Below the pieces are notes generated by a model. It saw only the letters and a program-made list of their open reading frames with translations, searched no databases and was not told where the DNA came from. A DNA stretch of 36,112 bases from Streptococcus parasanguinis. Lineage in GTDB: Bacteria; Bacillota; Bacilli; Lactobacillales; Streptococcaceae. This document shows positions 31,501 through 36,112 of this stretch, in pieces (position 1 is the stretch's first letter; every line of letters starts with the position of its first letter). A program made the translations under genes and the position numbers. The stretch spans positions 1-36,112 of the forward strand of contig JAGZKI010000023.1 in the NCBI GenBank assembly GCA_018365265.1, read 5' to 3'.

Positions 31501-31758
31501 ATCAGAAGTCGCTGCTGTTTCCGCAGAAGTGGCAGTGACTGCGGTGTCTTCTTTTTCAGCTACAGAAGGACTGGCAGTATCAGCTGTCACAGGTTGCTCA
31601 GTAGCAGGTGTCGCTTCAAGTACCGTGCTTGGTTCTGTTTGAGGCGCTTCTAAGCTATCGGCTGAAGCTTGGCCATGACCGATAACGGAAAGCAAGACAG
31701 CCGCTGAGAGGCTGAGTGTTGTAGTGTACAAATGTTTCTTATACGAAGATTTCATCAT
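28525..31758 (-). CDS. Wall-anchored M14 zinc carboxypeptidase
   Basis: A 1077-residue LPxTG protein. Signal peptide 1-33 (ending ASA), a low-complexity Thr/Ala/Ser/Glu linker (34-115), a domain of unknown type (120-230), and the M14 peptidase domain (about 235-540). The latter has zinc ligands His326/Glu329 (HADEQPG) and His431 (LYDLHGF), carboxylate-binding Asn401-Arg402 (DPNRDAS), and the catalytic Glu in GHTIEIPEG (about 513). Residues 550-1000 are a large C-terminal region with no recognised catalytic motif. LPQTG (1043-1047), a membrane helix and KKKEVE anchor it. It should trim C-terminal residues from extracellular peptides or host proteins; the substrate is unknown. AGGAGGG before the first of two ATG codons selects 31758. 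A cre-like site covers its promoter. Confidence 0.92.
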   Translation of the reverse strand: MMKSSYKKHLYTTTLSLSAAVLLSVIGHGQASADSLEAPQTEPSTVLEATPATEQPVTADTASPSVAEKEDTAVTATSAETAATSDVASTTEVAPAASPSTNRATTTADQATRLADSTIYLSEKSTIDDKVQEKAQAAGKINWTLDNKPLSEWKTWDMETGTLSKDPFLTITETANGNDLDLHIDVQDLFGEDLSLRSPNNIRRTYRNYIGNHELVGTNADLGITINKTLVFRPYQDYHTHEEMLAAIEKSKEEAKPDRLVQLETLGKSAQGRDMKMGIVSKDQASIDHYLSSTNPTALTKPSEMLAALKDKTLDYKLPVLVHNTHADEQPGIDIITGLFNTFATKEKVTFNTTDEAGNAKTVTLDIPTLLNKFIFLFDFTENPDGDALNLRALANGLDPNRDASYQTNPEVRTVIQMINKWNPIALYDLHGFVKEFLIEPATPPHDPNFEYDLLSDLMLENAHHMGRAGVANSKYNSYIIPKLDWGDGWDDSFSGYTGVYAVYHGILGHTIEIPEGNEESYKAGRNAVLGGIDFLNQDPDRLLEMRLNFYLRGLNKTEDPKAENELVGPNGEIVGRVKNGRPKFFPDYYVIPMSLDKDNDAQEAFNMIDYFKRNGVLVKELKEDIGNYKKGDLVIDMAQAKRGYANHILYKGSNESAWAAMYAELLVNFPDMRGFKSEPVFADGLFNGKLGEVTTTRATRTSEIDPKAPYYVIANTSASAVKAVNQAIAQGKSVYLTDDGYIVDRDTFASLLPNYAIYGDALYKVPSGPTLKPMKVYSPNYHYNWAGVDAPAHTSLVLEKLGFQIVNTPEEADVVILESNRFDASIFGKKPTLVIGGEAMQKLEKLGVLTGFDAEKLKGGSDYEGLMKAIIDDQDPLTSGYKKNTLFYSNSGNWIEKVPEHFKTLMNIAPSDYYIAGWWPHNDVLANKVMAISGELMGQPLFVYAGNPTNRQHPVHFFRWVTNAIFGSKLASLMDYVPAKEPDQVVVPIHNQTSNPQPILAKKDTPKVLLPQKEMTTENGESVQALTYQVGQSFQESPVKAQLPQTGEDTTAHFILSGFLLAVSGGFLLLKKKEVE

Positions 31759-31795
31759 ATAGAAGACCCTCCTTAAAAAGTTATTTTCCAGTTCT

Positions 31796-31824
31796 AGTAT
31801 ACCATTTTAGGAAAGCGTTTACAA
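31796..31824 (-). promoter_or_regulatory. M14 peptidase promoter with overlapping cre site
   Basis: On the minus strand TTGTAA (31824-31819), 17 bases, then an extended -10 TGGTATACT. TGTAAACGCTTTCC (31823-31810) overlaps the -35 and spacer and matches 13 of 14 positions of the cre consensus WGWAARCGYTWWMA. This arrangement predicts CcpA repression when preferred sugars are present. Confidence 0.72.
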
Positions 31825-31836
31825 CAACTGCCTGAA

Positions 31837-31866
31837 TAAAAAAGCCTTTGCATCTTGCAAGGGCTT
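31837..31866 (-). terminator. Terminator of the ArAE-type gene
   Basis: Read on the minus strand, AAGCCCTTGCA pairs with TGCAAAGGCTT (one G-T) across a 3-base loop and is followed by a run of T. It starts 7 bases past the stop codon. Confidence 0.85.
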
Positions 31867-31872
31867 CTTTGT

Positions 31873-32835
31873 CTATTCTGTCTCCTCATGGAATTGTTGG
31901 TAAAAATCAACCTTGACCTGGATAAAAGTTTCTAAGTCTCTTAAGAGTTGGAGCAAGGTGGCGCGTGTTTCGAATTCTTCACGGGTCTTAGGAAGAGGGC
32001 GTTCGCGAAAGATCGCTAAATACTGACTAATATCATCAAGAAGATCTTGGGCGGGATTTTCCTGACTTAATTGTTGGGCCGTCTTCTTAAATAGTTGAGC
32101 TAGGATTATGCTTTCGCTCGCCGCCAACTGACAGCGGTTGACGTTTTCTGCCATATCCCGCAGAATATCGTTTTGCCGCTTGCGCATTTCGAAGTAGTGA
32201 ATATGGTAGTTGGTTTGGTGAAAGAGGTGGTTGGAATGGTCCAGATAGACTAGATTTAAAGCGTCCTGTAGGATACCATCCAACTCCTTAATCAAGCGAG
32301 CATCATTGCGACCATCCCCTTTACCAAGTAATTCCGCAAAACGACCAAGGATCTTCTTTAGTTGGTCTTCGACAACATTATGGTAATGATCGATCGCTCC
32401 CTGATTAGAATGCATATAGAGATTGGCCAGCAGGGCAAAGCTGGTCCCTATCAAAAAGAGAGCAAGTTCATTGAGCAAGAGCCCCCAGGAAGTAGACTGC
32501 TCAATCAAGAGATGGGTGACGAGGACCGTACTAGGGGTGATGCCGATCTGCCAGCCCATTAGAAAGGCACATGGAACATAGAGAGCGATAAAGACTCCCA
32601 GTGCCCAAAGGTTAAATCCAAAAAAGGAAAAAGCGATACTTCCGATCACAAGGGCTAGCAAGGTCGACATAAAGCGCTGGTAGGCTTGCTTGATCGTACT
32701 GCGACGCGTATCAGAGATGCTCAAGATGGCAATGACGCCAGCTGAGATGGCATAGGTCAAGCCCAGAGCATAAGCAAGGGCAGCTGCTAAACAGGTGGCC
32801 AAGGTGAGCTTGATGGTTCGTTGAAAAAGAGGCAT
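31873..32835 (-). CDS. Aromatic acid exporter family membrane protein
   Basis: A 320-residue protein with an N-terminal membrane domain (about 1-145; hydrophobic segments near 8-38, 55-75, 78-98, 118-140) and a cytoplasmic helical domain (145-320). The motif YAISAGVIAILSISDTRRSTI (about 28-48) and the paired layout fit the ArAE_1/DUF939 family (YgaE/FUSC-like), with the C-terminal DUF939_C-type domain (YHIHYFEMRKRQNDILRDM). Transport of aromatic acids is shown only for distant relatives, so the substrate is open. The GAAAGGAAGCC before the ATG is a good ribosome site. It is divergent from rlmB, 96 bases away. Confidence 0.85.
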   Translation of the reverse strand: MPLFQRTIKLTLATCLAAALAYALGLTYAISAGVIAILSISDTRRSTIKQAYQRFMSTLLALVIGSIAFSFFGFNLWALGVFIALYVPCAFLMGWQIGITPSTVLVTHLLIEQSTSWGLLLNELALFLIGTSFALLANLYMHSNQGAIDHYHNVVEDQLKKILGRFAELLGKGDGRNDARLIKELDGILQDALNLVYLDHSNHLFHQTNYHIHYFEMRKRQNDILRDMAENVNRCQLAASESIILAQLFKKTAQQLSQENPAQDLLDDISQYLAIFRERPLPKTREEFETRATLLQLLRDLETFIQVKVDFYQQFHEETE

Positions 32836-32916
32836 GGCTTCCTTTCTAGTTCTGTTTGTTCATTGAGATAGATTTGATTTCATTATATCATGAATTGGCC
32901 TCTTCCTCCTTTCTTG

Positions 32917-32925
32917 TGGTATACT
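32917..32925 (+). promoter_or_regulatory. rlmB extended -10, leaderless start
   Basis: TGGTATACT: extended -10 with TATACT at 32920-32925. Only six bases (AGTTCT) separate it from the ATG at 32932, so the A of the start codon is at the expected transcription start. No Shine-Dalgarno sequence is present. TTGGCC at 32895 is a poor -35. Confidence 0.65.
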
Positions 32926-32931
32926 AGTTCT

Positions 32932-33660
32932 ATGGAAAATAACGATATCGTATACGGTGTCCACGCAGTCACCGAGGCTTTACAAGCCAACACAGGCAAT
33001 AAATTATATATTCAAGAAGACCTCCGAGGAAAAAATGTCGACAAAATCAAGGCCTTAGCAGCTGAGAAAAAAGTGTCGATTTCTTGGACGCCAAAGAAAA
33101 CCCTGCAGGAAATGACGGAAGGAGCTGTTCACCAAGGCTTTGTTCTTCGTGTGGCAGCCTTTGCTTACACAGACTTAGCAGCGATTCTGAAACAGACAGC
33201 CCAAGAAGAGAACCCACTTTTATTGATTCTCGATGGCTTAACAGATCCGCACAATCTTGGGTCTATCTTAAGGACGGCTGATGCGACCAATGTCTCAGGA
33301 GTCATCATTCCTAAGCACCGAGCGGTTGGGGTAACCCCAGTGGTGTCAAAAACTTCTACCGGAGCAGTGGAACACATTCCCATTGCGCGTGTGACCAATC
33401 TTAGCCAAACCTTAGACAAGCTAAAGGAAGAGGGCTTCTGGATCTTTGGAACCGACATGAACGGCACGCCATCTCATCAGTGGAATACGGCTGGCAAGTT
33501 AGCCTTGATCATTGGCAATGAAGGAAAAGGGATCTCAGCCAATATCAAAAAACAAGTCGATGAGATGATCACCATTCCCATGAATGGTCATGTGCAAAGC
33601 CTCAATGCCAGTGTGGCAGCAGCCATCCTTATGTATGAGGTCTTTCGCAATCGACTATAA
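32932..33660 (+). CDS. rlmB: 23S rRNA 2'-O-methyltransferase RlmB (SpoU/TrmH family)
   Basis: Methylates a ribose of 23S rRNA (G2251 in E. coli) using S-adenosylmethionine. The 242-residue product has an N-terminal substrate-binding domain (YGVHAVTEAL, GAVHQGFVLRV) and a C-terminal knotted SPOUT domain with the three family motifs: LDGLTDPHNLGSILRTAD (about 98-115), LIIGNEGKGIS (about 193-203) and IPMNGHVQSLNASVAAAI (about 218-235). The ATG at 32932 aligns with the normal family start. There is no ribosome binding site and the promoter's -10 lies six bases upstream, so the mRNA is probably leaderless. Followed after 18 bases by the NYN nuclease gene, as in many Firmicutes. Confidence 0.95.
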   Translation: MENNDIVYGVHAVTEALQANTGNKLYIQEDLRGKNVDKIKALAAEKKVSISWTPKKTLQEMTEGAVHQGFVLRVAAFAYTDLAAILKQTAQEENPLLLILDGLTDPHNLGSILRTADATNVSGVIIPKHRAVGVTPVVSKTSTGAVEHIPIARVTNLSQTLDKLKEEGFWIFGTDMNGTPSHQWNTAGKLALIIGNEGKGISANIKKQVDEMITIPMNGHVQSLNASVAAAILMYEVFRNRL

Positions 33661-33678
33661 TCCTAGAAAGGCAATGAT

Positions 33679-34191
33679 ATGAAACGAAAAATCTTATTGG
33701 TTGACGGCTATAATATGATTGCCTTTTGGCAGGAGACCCGCCAGCTCTTTCAAAAAAGTGAGCTGGATGCAGCCCGCAATATCCTCCTGCAAAAACTGAG
33801 CCACTATGCTAGCTTTGAAGGAATCGAAGTCATCTGTGTCTTTGATGCCCAGTATATGCCAGGAGTGCGGCAGACCTATGAGGAGTTCAATGTTCAGGTG
33901 GTCTTTACCGGTGAGGATGAGACGGCAGATGACTATATCGAGCGCTTGGCGGCAGAGCTTAACACGCCCCTCCACCAAGTATCAGTAGCGACCAGTGACT
34001 TAAATGAGCAATGGACCGTCTTTGCTCAAGGAGCTCTTCGGGTATCTGCCAGAGAGTTAGAAAAACGGGTCGCAGTCGTCAAAGGAAACCTCAATCAAGC
34101 GCAGCGAGTGGTTAACGATCAAAAACCACCCATGCGACCGCTCGATCACGAAGTATTGCGACAATTACAAGAAATGATGGGAGACAAGTAA
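33679..34191 (+). CDS. NYN-domain ribonuclease, YacP/Rae1 type
   Basis: A 170-residue NYN/PIN-like nuclease. The Bacillus homologue Rae1 (YacP) is a ribosome-associated endoribonuclease that cuts mRNAs during translation. Conserved acidic residues are in place: Asp9 in LLVDGYNMI, FDAQY with GVRQ (about 55-65), and GEDETADDYIERL (about 78-90); SVATSDLNEQW (about 102-112) completes the site. RlmB-YacP adjacency is conserved in Firmicutes and supports the call. AAAGG precedes the ATG; the stop codon overlaps the degV start (TAATG). Confidence 0.9.
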   Translation: MKRKILLVDGYNMIAFWQETRQLFQKSELDAARNILLQKLSHYASFEGIEVICVFDAQYMPGVRQTYEEFNVQVVFTGEDETADDYIERLAAELNTPLHQVSVATSDLNEQWTVFAQGALRVSARELEKRVAVVKGNLNQAQRVVNDQKPPMRPLDHEVLRQLQEMMGDK

Positions 34192-35054
34192 TGACATTTG
34201 CTATTTTAACCGATTCGACCGCAGATTTAGACCAAAACTGGGCCAAGGAACATCAGGTGACCATTCTTGGCTTGACCATTGAGTTAGATGGGACGGTTTA
34301 CCAGACAGTAGGCGAAGCTCAATTGACCAGCCCTGAGCTTTTAGAAGCCATGAAAAATGGGGCCAAACCGACAACCAGTCAGGTCAATGTGGGCCAATTT
34401 CAGGAAACCTTTAAACAATTTGCCAAAGAAGGAAAAGATCTGCTTTATGTGGCCTTTTCATCGGTCTTATCTGGGACCTATCAGAGTGCAGTCATGGCAC
34501 GAGACCTGGTTTTAGAAGACTACCCGGAAGCCGTGATCGAGATTGTCGATCCGAAGGCTGCTGGGATTGGAGAGGGTTATCTGGTCATGCGAGCAGTAGC
34601 TGCGCGTGATGCAGGCCGATCATTAGCAGAAGCCAAAGAGGAGATCATGGACCTAGCGCCAAAACTGCGGACCTATTTCCTCGTCGATGATCTCTACCAC
34701 CTCATGCGTGGAGGCCGTCTCTCAAAGAGTGCCGCGATCATGGGAAGTCTAGCCAGCATCAAACCCATTCTCTGGATAGATGCGGAAGGAAAATTAGTTC
34801 CTATCAGCAAGGTTCGGGGGCGCAAAAAAGCTGTCCGAGAATTACTGGAGTTGATCAAAGCCGATATCGGTGGAAGCACAGCCTTGGTGTCTTATACCAA
34901 CGATCTAGAAGGAGCAGAAGCACTGAAGCAAGAAATGCTTGCACTTGAAGGCATTGATGAAGTCCTCGTGATGCCTCTTGGACCAGTTATTTCAGCCCAC
35001 GTTGGCCCGAATTCCTTGATCGGATTTGTCATTGGAAAAGAAAATCGTAAATAA
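34191..35054 (+). CDS. DegV-family fatty-acid-binding protein
   Basis: A 287-residue DegV protein. The family (FakB-type members) binds a fatty acid and presents it to the kinase FakA for phosphorylation, feeding exogenous fatty acids into phospholipids. Landmarks: AILTDSTADLDQNW (3-16), PTTSQVNVGQF (about 61-71), FSSVLSGTYQSA (about 89-100), the LVDDLYHLMRGGRLSKSAA block (about 165-183) and the C-terminal GPVISAHVGPNSLIGF. No fakA gene is in the window and several paralogues are usual, so FakB identity is not claimed. Its start overlaps the preceding stop by one base. Confidence 0.92.
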   Translation: MTFAILTDSTADLDQNWAKEHQVTILGLTIELDGTVYQTVGEAQLTSPELLEAMKNGAKPTTSQVNVGQFQETFKQFAKEGKDLLYVAFSSVLSGTYQSAVMARDLVLEDYPEAVIEIVDPKAAGIGEGYLVMRAVAARDAGRSLAEAKEEIMDLAPKLRTYFLVDDLYHLMRGGRLSKSAAIMGSLASIKPILWIDAEGKLVPISKVRGRKKAVRELLELIKADIGGSTALVSYTNDLEGAEALKQEMLALEGIDEVLVMPLGPVISAHVGPNSLIGFVIGKENRK

Positions 35055-35067
35055 TTTTCCAAATCGG

Positions 35068-35097
35068 TTGACTTTTATCTTAGAATTTTGATACAAT
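35068..35097 (+). promoter_or_regulatory. rplM-rpsI promoter
   Basis: TTGACT (35068-35073), an 18-base spacer and TACAAT (35092-35097) with an extended TG. The transcript should start near 35104, at the first arm of the leader structure. Confidence 0.85.
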
Positions 35098-35100
35098 AGT

Positions 35101-35181
35101 AGGCGGTATTGTTTACCCCATTTGTAAGGCCCCGGAACCTTTCAAATAACTCGCGGACCGGAACATCCGCCCTGTAAACAA
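35101..35181 (+). ncRNA. L13 ribosomal-protein leader RNA
   Basis: A structured leader in the position of the Firmicute L13 leader family. GGCGG (35102-35106) pairs with CCGCC (35167-35171), and TTGTTTAC (35109-35116) with GTAAACAA (35174-35181). The two pairings cross, so they form a pseudoknot or alternate. Inside, CCGG/CCGG (35132/35158) and TTAC/GTAA (35113/35124) are further helices. Autoregulation by L13 is the family expectation, not shown here. Confidence 0.7.
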
Positions 35182-35206
35182 AAACGACATTCATATAGGA
35201 GAAATC

Positions 35207-35653
35207 ATGAACAAAACTACATTCATGGCTAAACCAGGCCAAGTAGAACGCAAATGGTACGTTGTTGACGCAACTGATGTACCTCTTGGACGCCTTTCAG
35301 CAGTTGTTGCTAGCGTGCTTCGCGGAAAAAACAAACCAACATTCACACCTCACACTGATACAGGTGACTTCGTAATCGTTATCAATGCTGAAAAAGTTAA
35401 ATTGACTGGTAAAAAAGCAACTGATAAGATCTACTACACTCACTCAAACCACCCAGGTGGATTGAAATCAATCTCTGCTGGTGAACTTCGTTCTAAAAAT
35501 GCAGTTCGTTTGATCGAGAAATCAGTTAAAGGTATGCTTCCACACAATACTCTTGGCCGCGCTCAAGGTATGAAATTGAAAGTATTCGTTGGAGCTGAGC
35601 ACACTCACGCTGCACAACAACCAGAAGTTCTTGATATTTCAGGACTTATCTAA
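35207..35653 (+). CDS. rplM: 50S ribosomal protein L13
   Basis: A 148-residue L13, an early-assembly protein of the large subunit. Landmarks: WYVVDATDVPLGRLSAVVAS (about 18-37), the GDFVIVINAEKVKLTGKKATDK block (about 52-73), YYTHSNHPGGLKS, and MLPHNTLGRAQGMKLKVF (about 109-126). ATG with AGGAGA upstream. Strong codon bias for high expression. First gene of the rplM-rpsI operon. Confidence 0.98.
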   Translation: MNKTTFMAKPGQVERKWYVVDATDVPLGRLSAVVASVLRGKNKPTFTPHTDTGDFVIVINAEKVKLTGKKATDKIYYTHSNHPGGLKSISAGELRSKNAVRLIEKSVKGMLPHNTLGRAQGMKLKVFVGAEHTHAAQQPEVLDISGLI

Positions 35654-35671
35654 GGAAAGGAACAATAAAGT

Positions 35672-36064
35672 ATGTCACAAGCACAATATGCAGGTACTGG
35701 ACGTCGTAAAAACGCTGTTGCACGCGTTCGCCTTGTTCCAGGAACTGGTAAAATCACTGTTAACAAAAAAGATGTTGAAGAGTACATCCCACACGCTGAC
35801 CTTCGTCTTGTAATCAACCAACCATTCGCAGTTACTTCAACTGCAGGTTCATACGACGTTTTCGTTAACGTTGTAGGTGGTGGATACGCTGGTCAAGCAG
35901 GAGCTATCCGTCACGGTATCGCTCGTGCCCTTCTTCAAGTAGACCCAGACTTCCGCGATTCATTGAAACGCGCAGGACTTCTTACACGTGACTCACGTAA
36001 AGTTGAACGTAAGAAACCAGGTCTTAAGAAAGCTCGTAAAGCATCACAATTCTCAAAACGTTAA
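35672..36064 (+). CDS. rpsI: 30S ribosomal protein S9
   Basis: A 130-residue S9, whose C-terminal tail reaches the P-site tRNA. Landmarks: YAGTGRRKNAVARVRLVPG (about 6-24), the GGGYAGQAGAIRHGIARAL block (about 68-86), LTRDSRKVERKKPG and the invariant C-terminal SKR. It starts 18 bases after rplM with AAAGGAAC upstream. The last 48 bases of the window after it hold no recognisable feature. Confidence 0.98.
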   Translation: MSQAQYAGTGRRKNAVARVRLVPGTGKITVNKKDVEEYIPHADLRLVINQPFAVTSTAGSYDVFVNVVGGGYAGQAGAIRHGIARALLQVDPDFRDSLKRAGLLTRDSRKVERKKPGLKKARKASQFSKR

Positions 36065-36112
36065 TCAATACGATACTATCAACGTTTACAGACATTCAAG
36101 AGTGTTCTCTTG

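Overview
The window is chromosomal DNA of a low-GC Gram-positive coccus, almost certainly an oral (mitis/sanguinis-type) Streptococcus. The evidence is the set of streptococcal neighbours (pnp-cysE-GNAT-cysS-mrnC, msmK next to dexB, a DUF4649-thioredoxin pair, rplM-rpsI at the right edge), three LPxTG wall-anchored proteins, and dispersed hairpin repeats between genes. The species cannot be fixed from the sequence alone. I recognise 30 protein genes and no tRNA, rRNA, IS element, prophage or CRISPR array.

Layout. 1-4990: repeat-rich left edge, peptide deformylase (def), a Crp/Fnr-type regulator, and, divergent from it, two tandem paralogous MFS transporters and an RsuA-type pseudouridine synthase. 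5080-8040: a CnaB-repeat LPxTG adhesin with a long Thr-Pro stalk. 8275-9726: rpsO with a leader, then DUF4649 and thioredoxin. 9798-12440 (minus): pepF followed by a DUF2785 gene. 12600-18270: an accessory, visibly AT-rich block beginning with a 44-bp palindromic tandem repeat. It holds a four-helix membrane protein, a lipoprotein and a long coiled-coil LPxTG protein with a CAP-like globular core, and is followed by a second lipoprotein. 18270-25208: three tandem hairpin repeats, then pnp, cysE, a double-GNAT gene, cysS, mrnC and a PucR-type HTH gene, tightly packed; four successive genes start with GTG. 25280-28200: msmK and dexB (oligosaccharide uptake and hydrolysis). 28525-32835 (minus): a wall-anchored M14 zinc carboxypeptidase with a catabolite-repression site, and an aromatic-acid-exporter-type membrane protein. 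32900-36064: rlmB (apparently leaderless), a YacP/Rae1-type NYN nuclease, DegV, then rplM-rpsI behind an L13-type leader RNA.

Themes. RNA metabolism and translation are prominent (def, rsuA, rpsO, pnp, cysS, mrnC, rlmB, the NYN nuclease, rplM, rpsI). Carbohydrate use (msmK, dexB) and surface proteolysis (M14) share candidate CcpA sites. The most interesting signals are: (1) a family of covarying hairpin elements placed three times before pnp and once, inverted, directly after the rpsO stop codon; (2) the uncharacterised envelope cassette at 12.6-17.4 kb with its double palindrome; (3) a probable leaderless rlmB mRNA.
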